Below are positions 1 through 10,830 of a DNA stretch of 64,000 nt, in pieces. The notes under the pieces were generated by a model. That model saw only the letters and a list, made by a program, of their open reading frames with translations, ran no database searches and had not been told where the DNA came from. The stretch's first letter is position 1; every line of letters starts with the position of its first letter. Origin of the DNA: Mytilus trossulus (lineage: Eukaryota; Mollusca; Bivalvia; Mytilida; Mytilidae); the NCBI RefSeq assembly GCF_036588685.1, contig NC_086384.1:58076110-58140109 (forward strand), written 5' to 3'. Both the position numbers and the translations under genes were made by a program.

Positions 1-3000
1 CCTGATCAGGTAAGAAATAATTACCTGGCCTTGTTAGAGGAAATCATTAAGGAAGGGAATATCAGTAGAAAGAAATTACCTGCTTATTTCAATACACTGC
101 TACCACCTGACCAGGTAAGAAATAATTACCTGGCCTTGTAAGAGGAGATCATTAAGGGAGGGAATATCAGTAGAAAGAAATTACCTGCTTATTTCAATAC
201 ACTGCTACCACATGACCAGGTAAGAAATAACTACCTGGCCTTGTTAGATGAGATCATTAAGGGAGGGAATATCAGTAGAAAGAAATTACCTGCTTATATC
301 AATACACTGTTACTACCTGATCAGGTAAGAAATAATTACCTGGCTGTGTTAGAGGAGATCATTAAGGGAGGGAATATCAGTAGAAAGAAATTACCTGCTT
401 ATTTCAATACACTGCTACCACCTGATCAGGTAAGTAATAATTACCTGGCTGTGTTAGAGGAGATCATTAAGGGAGGGAATATCAGTAGAAAGAAATTACC
501 TGCTCATTTCAATACACTGCTACCACCTGATAAGGTAAAAAATAATTACCTGGCTGTGTTAGAGGAAATCATCAAGGGAGGGAATATCAGTAGAAAGAAA
601 TTACCTGCTTATTTCAATACACTGTTACTACCTGATCAGGTAAGAAATAATTACCTGGCTGTGTTAGAGGAGATCATTAAGGGAGGGAATATCAGTAGAA
701 AGAAATTACCTGCTTATTTCAATACACTGCCACCACCTGATCAGGTAAGAAATAATTACCTGGCTGTGTTAGATGAGATCATTAAGGGAGGGAATATCAG
801 TAGAAAGAAATTACCTGCTTATTTCAATACACTGTTACCACCTGATCAGGTAAGAAATAATTACCTGGCAGTGTTAGAGGAAATCATTAAGGGAGGGAAT
901 ATCAGTAGAAAGAAATTACCTGCTTATATCAATACACTGCTACCACCTGACCAGGTAAGAAATAATTACCTGGCTGTGTTGGAGGAAATCATTAAGGGAG
1001 GGAATATCAGTAGAAAGAAATTACCTGCTTATTTCAATACACTGTTACCACTTGATCAGGTAAGAACAGAAATAATTACCTGGCTGTGTTAGAGTAAATC
1101 ATTAAGGAAGGGAATATCAGTAGAAAGAAATTACCTGCTTATTTCAATACACTGTTACCACCTGATCAGGTAAGAAATAATTACCTGGCTGTGTTAGAGG
1201 AAATTATTAAGGGAGGGAATATCAGTAGAAAGAAATTACCTGCTTATTTCAATACACTGCTAGCACCTGATCAGGTAAGAAATAATTACCTGGCCTTGTT
1301 AGAGGAAATCATTAAGGAAGGGAATATCAGTAGAAAGAAATTACCTGCTTATTTCAATACACTGCTACCACCTGACCAGGTAAGAAATAATTACCTGGCC
1401 TTGTTAGAGGAGATCATTAAGGGAGGGAATATCAGTAGAAAGAAATTACCTGCTTATTTCAATACACTGCTACCACATGACCAGGTAAGAAATAACTACC
1501 TGGCCTTGTTAGATGAGATCATTAAGGGAGGGAATATCAGTAGAAAGAAATTACCTGCTTATTTCAATACACTGCTACCACCTGACCAGGTAAGAAATAA
1601 TTACCTGGCTATGTTAGAGGAGATCATTAAGGGAGGGAATATCAGTAGAAAGAAATTACCTGCTTATATCAATACACTGTTACTACCTGATCAGGTAAGA
1701 AATAATTACCTGGCTGTGTTAGAGGAGATCATTAAGGGAGGGAATATCAGTAGAAAGAAATTACCTGCTTATTTCAATACACTGCCACCACCTGATCAGG
1801 TAAGAAATAATTACCTGGCTGTGTTAGATGAGATCATTAAGGGAGGGAATTTCAGTAGAAAGAAATAACCTGCCTTTTTCAATACACTGCTACCACCTGA
1901 TCAGGTAAGTAATAATTACCTGGCTGTGTTAGAGGAGATCATTAAGGGAGGGAATATCAGTAGAAAGAAATTACCTGCTTATTTCAATACACTGCTACCA
2001 CCTGATAAGGTAAAAAATAATTACCTGGCTGTGTTAGAGGAAATCATCAAGGGAGGGAATATCAGTAGAAAGAAATTACCTGCTTATTTCAATACACTGT
2101 TACTACCTGATCAGGTAAGAAATAATTACCTGGCTGTGTTAGAGGAGATCATTAAGGGAGGGAATATTAGTAGAAAGAAATTACCTGCTTATTTCAATAC
2201 ACTGCCACCACCTGATCAGGTAAGAAATAATTACCTGGCTGTGTTAGATGAGATCATTAAGGGAGGGAATATCAGTAGAAAGAAATTACCTGCTTATTTC
2301 AATACACTGTTACCACCTGATCAGGTAAGAAATAATTACCTGGCGGTGTTAGAGGAAATCATTAAGGGAGGGAATATCAGTAGAAAGAAATTAAATGCTT
2401 ATATCAATACACTGCTACCACCTGACCAGGTAAGAAATAATTACCTGGCTGTGTTGGAGGAAATCATTAAGGGAGGGAATATCAGTAGAAAGAAATTACC
2501 TGCTTATTTCAATACACTGTTACCACTTGATCAGGTAAGAACAGAAATAATTACCTGGCTGTGTTAGAGGAAATCATCAAGGGAGGGAATATCAGTAGAA
2601 AGAAATTACCTGCTTATTTCAATACACTGTTACCACCTGATCAGGTAAGAAATAATTACCTGGCTGTGTTAGAGGAAATCATTAAGGAAGGGAATATCAG
2701 TAGAAAGAAATTACCTGCTTATTTCAATACACTGTTACCACCTGATCAGGTAAGAAATAATTACCTGGCCTTGTTAGAGGAAATCATTAAGGAAGGGAAT
2801 ATCAGTAGAAAGAAATTACCTGCTTATTTCAATACACTGCTACCACCTGACCAGGTAAGAAATAATTACCTGGCCTTGTAAGAGGAAATCATTAAGGGAG
2901 GGAATATCAGTAGAAAGAAATTACCTGCTTATTTCAATACACTGTTTCCACCTGATCAGTTAAGAAATAATTACCTGGCTGTGTTAGAGGAAATAATTAA

Positions 3001-4976
3001 GGGAGGGAATATCTGTAGAAAGAAATTACCTACTTATTTTAATACACTGCTACCACCTGATCAGGTAAGAAATAATTAACTGGCTGTGTTAGATGAGATC
3101 ATTAAGGGAGGGAATATCAGTAGAAAGAAATTACCTGCTTATTTCAATACACTGCTACCACCTGATAAGGTAAAAAATAATTACCTGGCTGTGTAAAAGG
3201 AAATCATCAAGGGAGGGAATATCAGTAGAAAGAAATTACCTGCTTATTTCAATACACTGTAACTACCTGATCAGGTAAGAAATAATTACCTGGCTGTGTT
3301 AGAGGAGATCATTAAGGGAGGGAATATCAGTAGAAAGAAATTACCTGCTTATTTCAATACACTGCCACCACCTGATCAGGTAAGAAATAATTACCTGGCT
3401 GTGTTAGAGGAAATCATTAAGGGAGGGAATATCAGTAGAAAGAAATTACCTGCTTATTTCAATACACTGTTACCACCTGATCAGGTAAGAAATAATTACC
3501 TGGCTGTGTTAGAGGAAATCATTAAGGAAGGGAATATCAGTAGAAAGAAATTACCTGCTTATTTCAATACACTGTTACCACCTGATCAGGTAAGAAATAA
3601 TTACCTGGCCTTGTTAGAGGAAATCATTAAGGAAGGGAATATCAGTAGAAAGAAATTACCTGCTTATTTCAATACACTGCTACCACCTGACCAGGTAAGA
3701 AATAATTACCTGGCCTTGTAAGAGGAAATCATTAAGGGAGGGAATATCAGTAGAAAGAAATTACCTGCTTATTTCAATACACTGTTTCCACCTGATCAGA
3801 TAAGAAATAATTACCTGGCTGTTTTAGAGGAGATTATTAAGGGAGGGAATATCAGTAGAAAGAAATTACCTGCTTATTTTAATAAAATGCTACCACCTGA
3901 TCAGGTAAGAAATAATTACCTGGCTGTGTTAGAGGAAATCATTAAGGGAGGGAATATCAGTAGAAAGAAATTACCTGCTTATTTCAATACACTGCTACCA
4001 CCTGATCAGGTAAGAAATAATTACCTGGCTGTGTTAGAGGAGATCATTAAGGGAGGGAATATCAGTAGAAAGAAATAACCTGCTTATTTCAATACACTGC
4101 TACCACCTGATTAGGTAAGAAATAATTACCTGGCTGTGTTAGATGAGATCATTAAGGGAGGGAATATCAGTAGAAAGAAATTACCTGCTTATTTCAATAC
4201 ACTGCTACCACCTGATAAGGTAAAAAATAATTACCTGGCTGTGTTAGAGGAAATCATCAAGGGACAGGAATATCAGTAGAAAGAAATTACCTGCTTATTT
4301 TAATACACTGCTACCACCTGATCAGGTAAGAAATAATTACCTGGCTGTGTTAGAGGAAATCATTAAGGGAGGGAATATCAGTAGAAAGAAATTACCTGCT
4401 TATTTCAATACACTGCTACCACCTGATCAGGTAAGAAATAATTACCTGGCTGTGTTAGAGGAGATCATTAAGGGAGGGAATATCAGTAGAAAGAAATAAC
4501 CTGCTTATTTCAATACACTGCTAAAACCTGATTAGGTAAGAAATAATTACCTGGCTGTGTTAGAGGAAATCATTAAGGGAGGGAATATCAGTAGAAAGAA
4601 ATTACCTGCTTATTTCAATACACTGCTACCACCTGATCAGGTAAGTAATAATTACCTGGCTGTGTTAGAGGAAATTATTAAGGGAGGGAATATCAGTAGA
4701 AAGAAGTAACCTGCTTATTTCAATACACTGCTACCACCTGATTAGGTAAGAAATAATTACCTGGCTGTGTTAGAGGAAATCATTAAGGGAGGGAAATTCA
4801 ATAGAAAAAAATTACCTGCTTATTTCAATACACTGCTACCACCTGATCAGGTAAGTAATAATTACCTGGCTGTGTTAGAGGAAATTATTAAGGGAGGGAA
4901 TATCAGTAGAAAGAAATTACCTGCTTATTTCAATACACTGCTACCACCTGATTAGGTAAGAAATAATTACCTGGCT

Positions 4977-7088
4977 GTGTTAGAGGAAATCATTAAGGGA
5001 GGGAATATCAGTAGAAAGAAATTACCTGCTTATTTCAATACACTGCTACCACCTGATCAGGTAAGTAATAATTACCTGCCTGTGTTAGAGGAAATTATTA
5101 AGGGAGGGAATATCAGTAGAAAGAAATTACCTGCTTATTTCAATACACTGCTACCACCTGACCAGGTAAGAAATAATTACCTGGCTGTGTTGGAGGAAAT
5201 CATTAATGGAGGGAATATCAGTAGAAAGAAATTACCTGCTTATTTCAATACACTGCTACCACCTGATCAGGTAAGAAATAATTACCTGGCTGTGTTAGAG
5301 GAAATCATTAAGGGAGGGAATATCAGTAGAAAGAAATTACCTGCTTATTTCAATACACTGCTACCACCTGATCAGGTAAGAAATAATTACCTGGCTGTGT
5401 TAGAGGAAATCAATAAGGGAGGGAATATCAGTAGAAAGAAATTACCTGCTTATTTCAATACACTGCTACCACCTGATCAGGTAAGAAATAATTACCTGGC
5501 TGTGTTAGAGGAAATCATTAAGGAAGGGAATATCAGTAGAAAGAAATTACCTGCTTATTTCAATACACTGTTACCACCTGACCAGGTAAGAAATAATTAC
5601 CTGGCTGTGTTGGAGGAAATCATTAATGGAGGGAATATCAGTAGAAAGAAATTACCTGCTTATTTCAATACACTGCTACCACCTGACCAGGTAAGAAATA
5701 ATTACCTGGCTGTGTTAGAGGAAATCATTAAGGGAGGGAATATCAGTAGAAAGAAATTACCTGCTTATTTCAATACACTGCTACCACCTGACCAGGTAAG
5801 AAATAATTACCTGGCCTTGTTAGAGGAGATCATTAAGGGAGGGAATATCAGTAGAAAGAAATTACCTGCTTATTTCAATACACTGCTACCACCTGATCAG
5901 GTAAGAAATAATTACCTGGCTATGTTAGAGGAGATCATTAAGGGAGGGAATATCAGTAGAAAGAAATTACCTGCTTATATCAATACACTGCTACCCCCTG
6001 ACCAGGTAAGAAATAATTACCTGGCTGTGTTAGATGAGATCATTAAGGGAGGGAATATCAGTAGAAAGAAATTACCTGCTTATTTCAATACACTGCTACC
6101 ACCTGATAAGGTAAGAAATAATTACCTGGCTGTGTTAGAGGAAATCATTAAGGGAGGGAATATCAGTAGAAAGAAATTACCTGTTTATTTCAATACACTG
6201 CTACCAACTGATCAGGTAAGAAATAATTACCTGGCTGTGTTAGAGGAAATCATTAAGGGAGGGAATATCAGTAGAAAGAAATTACCTGTTTATTTCAATA
6301 CACTGTTACCACCTGATCAGGTAAGAGATAATTACCTGGCTGTTTTAGGGGAAATCATTAAGGGAGGGAATATCAGTAGAAAGAAATTACATGCTTATTT
6401 CAATACACTGTTACCACCTGATCAGGTAAGAAATAATTACCTGGCTGTGTTAGAGGAAATCATTAAGGGAGGGAATATCAGTAGAAAGAAATTACATGCT
6501 TATTTCAATACACTGCTACCACCTGATCAGGTAAGAAATAATTACCTGGCTGTGTTAGAGGAAATCATCAAGGGAGGGAATATCAGTAGAAAGAAATTAC
6601 ATGCTTATTTCAATACACTGCTACCACCTGATCAGGTAAGAAATAATTACCTGGCTGTGTTAGAGGAAATCATTAGGGGAGGGAATATCAGTAGAAAGAA
6701 ATTACATGCTTATTTCAATACACTGCTACCACCTGATCAGGTAAGAAATAATTACCTGGCGGTGTTAGAGGAAATCATTAAGGGAGGGAATATCAGTAGA
6801 AAGAAATTACCTGTTTATTTCAATACACTGTTACCACCTGATCAGGTAAGAAATAATTACCTGGCTGTGTTAGAGGAAATCATTAAGGGAGGGAATATCT
6901 GTAGAAAAAAAATACCTGCTTATTTCAATACACTGTTACCACCTGATCAGGTAAGAAATAATTACCTGGCTGTGTTAGAGGAAATCATTAAGGGAGGGAA
7001 TATCAGTAGAAAGAAATTACCTGCTTATTTCAATACACTGTTACCACCTGATCAGGTAAGAACAGAAATAATTACCTGGCTGTGTTAG
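4977..7088 (+). CDS. Longest open block of the 35-residue repeat protein
   Basis: This is the longest uninterrupted reading block in the array, about 20 consecutive 35-residue units (703 codons). Each unit predicts two amphipathic helices: one around VRNNYLAVLEEIIKGG, and one around ISRKKLPAYFNTLL, separated from the next unit by PPDQ. That is the pattern of an alpha-solenoid repeat, but I recognise no named family. The block has no convincing ATG at its left edge and follows a TAG in the previous unit. On the right it ends a few codons after a 5-bp insertion that shifts the frame, giving the tail TEIITWLC. It could be an exon read up to a CAG/GTAAGA donor, or a decayed copy of a coding array. 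Variation is largely at single sites, with the frame kept over long stretches, which favours past or present coding. Confidence 0.5.
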   Translation: MLEEIIKGGNISRKKLPAYFNTLLPPDQVSNNYLPVLEEIIKGGNISRKKLPAYFNTLLPPDQVRNNYLAVLEEIINGGNISRKKLPAYFNTLLPPDQVRNNYLAVLEEIIKGGNISRKKLPAYFNTLLPPDQVRNNYLAVLEEINKGGNISRKKLPAYFNTLLPPDQVRNNYLAVLEEIIKEGNISRKKLPAYFNTLLPPDQVRNNYLAVLEEIINGGNISRKKLPAYFNTLLPPDQVRNNYLAVLEEIIKGGNISRKKLPAYFNTLLPPDQVRNNYLALLEEIIKGGNISRKKLPAYFNTLLPPDQVRNNYLAMLEEIIKGGNISRKKLPAYINTLLPPDQVRNNYLAVLDEIIKGGNISRKKLPAYFNTLLPPDKVRNNYLAVLEEIIKGGNISRKKLPVYFNTLLPTDQVRNNYLAVLEEIIKGGNISRKKLPVYFNTLLPPDQVRDNYLAVLGEIIKGGNISRKKLHAYFNTLLPPDQVRNNYLAVLEEIIKGGNISRKKLHAYFNTLLPPDQVRNNYLAVLEEIIKGGNISRKKLHAYFNTLLPPDQVRNNYLAVLEEIIRGGNISRKKLHAYFNTLLPPDQVRNNYLAVLEEIIKGGNISRKKLPVYFNTLLPPDQVRNNYLAVLEEIIKGGNICRKKIPAYFNTLLPPDQVRNNYLAVLEEIIKGGNISRKKLPAYFNTLLPPDQVRTEIITWLC

Positions 7089-7831
7089 AGGAAATCATTA
7101 AGGGAGGGAATATCAGTAGAAAGAAATTACCTGCTTATTTCAATACACTGTTACCACCTGATCAGGTAAGAACAGAAATAATTACCTGGCTGTGTTAGAG
7201 GAAATCATTAAGGGAGGGAATATAAGTAGAAAGAAATTACATGCTTATTTCAATACACTGCTACCACCTGATCAGGTAAGAAATAATTACCTGGCTGTGT
7301 TAGAGGAGATCATTAAGGGAGGGAATATCTGTAGAAAGAAATTACCTGCTTATTTAAATACACTGCTACCACCTGATCAGGTAAGAAATAATTACCTGGC
7401 TGTGTTAACGGAAATCATTCAGGGAGGGAATATCAGTAGAAAGAAATTACCTGCTTATTTCAATACACTGCTACCACCTGATCAGGTAAGAAATAATTAC
7501 CTGGCTGTGTTAGAGGAAATCATTAAGGGAGGGAATATCTGTAGAAAGAAATTACCTGCTTATTTCAATACCCTGCTACCACCTGATCAGGTAAGAAATA
7601 ATTACCTGGCTGTGTTAGAGGAAATCATTAATGGAGGGAATATCAGTAGAAAGAAATTACCTGCTTATTTCAATACACTGTTACCACCTGATCAGGTAAG
7701 AACAGAAATAATTACCTGGCTGTGTTAGAGGGAATCATTAAGGGAGGGAATATCAGTAAAAAGAAATTACCTGCCTATTTCAATACACTGCTACCACCTG
7801 ATCAGGTAAGAACAGAAATAATTACCTGGGT

Positions 7832-8020
7832 GTGTTAGAGGAAATCATTAAGGGAGGGAATATCAGTAGAAAGAAATTACCTGCCTATTTCAATACACTG
7901 TTACCACCTGATCAGGTAAGAAATAATTACCTGGCTGTATTGGAGGAAATCATTAAAGGAGAGAATATCAGTAGAAAGAAATTACCTGCTTATTTTAATA
8001 CACTGCTACCACCTGATCAG
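7832..8020 (+). CDS. Last array exon of the 35-residue repeat gene
   Basis: The final units of the array are open from about 7832 and end with PPDQ at 8020, followed by a GTAAGA donor at 8021. The CAG at the exon end completes a codon, so the exon leaves in phase 0. The next good acceptor, a pyrimidine-rich stretch ending TTTTTCAG at 10060, opens a short exon also in phase 0. Joining the two would continue the 35-residue register exactly. If the donor is ignored, the frame runs on to a stop at about 8083 with unrelated residues. The upstream limit is uncertain because a 5-bp insertion breaks the frame at 7811. Confidence 0.55.
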
Positions 8021-8059
8021 GTAAGAAAAGAAAATAACAAAGTAATAAAATCATGGCAA

Positions 8060-8168
8060 AAGATAAGGAGGTTTCACAGATGATATCGAATATGTTTCCC
8101 ACATGGTAACTACAATCCTCTTCCCTTTCATGAATTTGACTTATTAAATTAGGGTATTTACCAGATTT
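8060..8168 (+). mobile_element. Family 2 retroelement 3' region, left part
   Basis: The stretch reads like the end of the family 2 reverse transcriptase and its 3' UTR (VSQMIS codons, then CTTCCCTTTCATGAATTTGA). The intact order continues at 9766 with AACACGAGCAACACAATGG, the next segment of the same 3' region. The family 1 element between 8171 and 9765 therefore lies inside it. Confidence 0.6.
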
Positions 8169-8170
8169 TT

Positions 8171-9765
8171 ACTTACTGGAGGTGTGATTAGATGATTGAA
8201 GCTGTTAATTTTCTCCTTGATAATATTTACGTACATTTCTGCAACAAAGTTTATCAACAGGTTATCCCCATTAATTATGCCCATTTAATAACAGACTTGT
8301 TTTTGCACTGTTAAAAATCACAGTTTATGACTAAACTCAGTAAAGACCCATCGAAATGGCTTTTAATTGATAAATTCAACCACACTTACTGTTATCTTGA
8401 TGATATTTTTTCGTTAAATAATCCAAAATTTTCTCAATATACTGCTGAAATTTACCCCAAGGAACTTACTTTAAATAAATCAAATGTATTTGGTAACAAC
8501 TGTCCTTTCCTGGATCTAGATATTTCGGTTTTAAACGGGAAACTACACACTAAAATTTACAACAAAAGAGACGGTTTTTCCTTTCCTATTGTTAATTTTC
8601 CATTTTTAGATGGTGATGCTCCTTTGGCACCATCCTACGGTTTTTATATTTCAGAACTTTTTCGTTATGCCCGTGTCTGTTGTTACGTTTTTGATTTTAA
8701 TGAACTATGTATTACCGGTAAATTATTAAACCAGGGATATCTTTACCATTAATTACTTAAAACCTTTTCTAAATTTTTCCATAGATATACATATTTGGTT
8801 TTGAAGTTTGGTTGTACCTGTGGAAAACTTATTTCAAACAGGATAGCACATCCTAATTTTTACGGAAATGTTGTTAACCTTGCTTGGAAATTTAGAAATG
8901 ATCCATGTAAACTTGTTGCTCCTTTAAATAAACTTATTCTAAAGGTTACCTATTCAACACTGTAATAAGATCATTGAATATTGTTTGTATTGGTATAAAT
9001 ATTGAATTTTTTATCAGTAGATTAAAAGCTAACTAAATATTACTAGTATGTTATATACATATATATATTCATGGATCTACAATCTGTCAATACCTGTAAC
9101 TTGGCATTGCACACGGTCATGTTTTTCTCTGGCTGTTTATGATGTCTTTAACTAAATCCATTTGATGTTGGATGTGTACGATTGATTGTTTAGCCTTAAA
9201 TGCATGATTTTTTTATTAGTTGTTAGTTGCTTTGAACTAGCTGTCAGATAACTGCGAGTACATGTACTCTCACATCTGTTCATTATGTCTTTTTGTGTCA
9301 GGATGTATAAGTACCCAGCCACGTCCACTTGTATTTTTTGTCTATCTTATGAGTTAAGCCTTTTTCAACTGAATTTTATAGTTTGTTCTTATGTTGAACT
9401 GTTATACCACTGTCCAAGGATAGGGGGAGGGTTGGGATCCCGCTAACATGTTTAACCCGCCACATTATGTATGTATGTGTCTGCCCAAAGTCAGGAGCCT
9501 GTAATTCAGTGGTTGTTGTTTGTTTATGTGTTACATACATGTATTTGTTTTTCATTATTTTTTTTATATAAATGAGCCTGTAAGTTTTCTCGTTTGAATT
9601 GTTTTACATTGTCTTATCGGGGGCTTTTATAGCTGACTATGCATTATGGGCTTTGCTTATTGTTGAAGGCCGAACGGTTACCTATAATTGTTAATGTTTG
9701 TGTCCTTTTGGTCTTTGATGGATAGTTGTCTCATTTGCAATAATACCACATCTTCTTTTTTATAT
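8171..9765 (+). mobile_element. Family 1 retroelement, 5'-truncated copy
   Basis: The copy starts inside the reverse transcriptase gene and continues through a long 3' UTR to a terminus ending ACCACATCTTC and a short T/AT tail. The same gene and the same 3' UTR recur on the minus strand at 61436-63870, which links this UTR to this reverse transcriptase. Truncation at the 5' end and a constant 3' end fit target-primed reverse transcription. There are no LTRs. The reverse transcriptase motifs suggest a Penelope-like element, but I cannot place the clade. Confidence 0.8.
8192..9036 (+). pseudogene. Reverse transcriptase fragment (family 1)
   Basis: This copy covers the catalytic palm and the region after it. 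YLDDIFSLNN holds the YxDD box; the first half of the palm, which in the sister copy reads GIPMGTNSAPL, is damaged here to IPINYAHLI. An in-frame stop near 8312 and others after 8750 break the frame. The longest open piece is 8327-8752 (141 codons). The frame ends with residues RLKAN, as in the minus-strand copy at 62119. It is dead as an enzyme because the palm motif and the frame are both lost. Confidence 0.85.
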
Positions 9766-10010
9766 TGTAATAACACGAGCAACACAATGGATGCAACATG
9801 TGGAGTAGGATCAGCTTATCCTTCTGGAGCACCTGAGCTCATCTTCAATTATTGGCGGGGTTGGTGTTGCTTAGTCCTTAGTTTTCTATGTTGTGTTTAC
9901 TATTATTTGTCTTTTTGTCTTTTTCATTTTTAGCCATGGCGTTGTCATTTTTTTTTCGATTCATGAGTTTGACTTTTCCTCTAGCATCTTTCACCCTTCT
10001 TTTACATTTG
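9766..10010 (+). mobile_element. Family 2 retroelement 3' region, right part
   Basis: The segment contains GCAACATGTGGAGTAGGATC, the TTCTGGAGCACCTGAG block and TTTTAGCCATGGCGTTGTC. All recur in order at 14885-15125, directly after a family 2 reverse transcriptase C-terminus. It resumes the fragment left at 8168. Confidence 0.65.
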
Positions 10011-10060
10011 CAAAAAGCAATTAATCACAATTTTCTCAATTTTTGTTCCCTATTTTTCAG

Positions 10061-10168
10061 GTGAAGCTGTTCTTATCTCTCCTTCATAAGAAGATTTTAA
10101 AGAAAGGTAAAGAAGTAACAGAGAGTGTGTTGAAAGACATGCATCAGAAGAAAGTGTTGAAAATTTGA
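10061..10168 (+). CDS. Terminal exon of the 35-residue repeat gene
   Basis: The exon follows a strong acceptor (tract plus TTTTTCAG at 10051-10060) and reads exactly 35 codons, then TGA. It begins VKLFLSLL and ends VLKI. Set against the array unit in register, it keeps V1, I12, K14 and G16 and has hydrophobic residues at most of the same helix positions, so it looks like a diverged last repeat that caps the solenoid. It is rich in Lys and Leu. The entry phase (0) matches the donor at 8020. An ATTAAA about 70 bases past the stop could serve as a polyadenylation signal. What is seen is the length, the splice borders and the phase; the link to the array is inferred. Confidence 0.55.
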   Translation: MKLFLSLLHKKILKKGKEVTESVLKDMHQKKVLKI

Positions 10169-10309
10169 TAATCATGATAATATGGATTTTGTATTCAAAC
10201 ATGTAAAATTACCATACTTTTTAGACATTTATAGTTTTCTAATTAAAAGTTAGTAATTTCTAGTTAGTTATTGATGTCAAGCCTTTGTTTCAGTGCTTGT
10301 TGTGGGTTT

Positions 10310-10830
10310 GCTGTCTGTCATATAAAATAGAAGTGGTATGATTGCTGATGAGATAACTCTTCACAAAAGACCAAACGACGCATATTTCTTTTATTATATA
10401 AAAAAGAAGATGTGGTATGATTGCCAATGAGACAACTATCCACAAAAGACCAAAATGACACAGACATTAACAACTATAGGTCACCATAGGGCCTTCAACA
10501 ATAAGCAAAGCCCAAACCGCATAGTCAGCTATAAAAGGCACCGATGAGACAATGTAAAACAATTCAAACGAGAAAACTAATGGCTTGTTTACATGATTTA
10601 TGTAAAAAAATGAACGAAAAACAAATATGTAACACATTAACAAACAACTACAACTGAATTACAGCGGGCTACTGACTTGGGACAGGCACATACATAAATA
10701 ATGTGGCGGGGTTAAACATGTTTGCGGCATCCCCCCCCCCCCTGACCTAGGACAGTGGTATAACAGTACAACATGAGAACGAACTATAAAAATCAGTTGA
10801 AAAAGGCTTAAGTCATCAGATGGACAAGTG
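10310..10830 (-). mobile_element. Family 1 retroelement 3' ends (two fragments)
   Basis: A short degenerate piece (10310-10390) is followed by a better copy (10396-10830) of the family 1 3' UTR. On the plus strand it reads GATGTGGTATGATTGCCAAT, then the ACCTGTGG/CGGCCTTCAACAA block and GTGGCGGGGTTAAACATG. A C-rich run lies near 10731-10742. Confidence 0.8.

Larger units (their letters stand above)
1..8034 (+). repeat. 105-bp coding tandem array, about 76 units
   Basis: The unit is 105 bp, a multiple of three, so one frame stays open across many units and reads a 35-residue repeat. Key residues are LEEIIKGG, then NISRKKL, then YFNTLLPPDQ and VRNNYLA. Units differ mostly by single bases. Near the end of almost every unit lies CAGGTAAGA, a consensus 5' splice donor. 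The frame is interrupted by point stops (for example TAA at 139-141, 1866-1868, 2879-2881 and 3719-3721). A recurring 5-bp insertion just after the donor motif (near 1066, 2541, 7061, 7171, 7701 and 7811) and a 1-bp insertion near 4264 shift it. The array is cut by the window start, so its full length is unknown. It ends near 8034, where the sequence after the last donor becomes non-repetitive. Confidence 0.97.
8021..10060 (+). other. Inferred last intron of the repeat gene
   Basis: The GTAAGA donor at 8021 and the TTTTTCAG acceptor at 10060 bound 2,040 bp. Almost all of this is retroelement sequence: a 3' piece of family 2 interrupted by a 5'-truncated family 1 element. The insertions would therefore sit in an intron and need not damage the gene. 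Confidence 0.45.

Noticed and set aside
1-8034. Regular repeats as a CRISPR array
   Set aside because: Units are contiguous 105-bp copies with no unique spacers, and the sequence is from an animal genome.
8083-8083. Extension of the last array frame past 8020
   Set aside because: Residues after PPDQ (VRKENNKVIKSW and on) leave the repeat pattern exactly at a consensus splice donor.
9688-9933. 81-codon plus-strand frame
   Set aside because: It runs across the junction between two retroelement 3' UTRs and has no domain.
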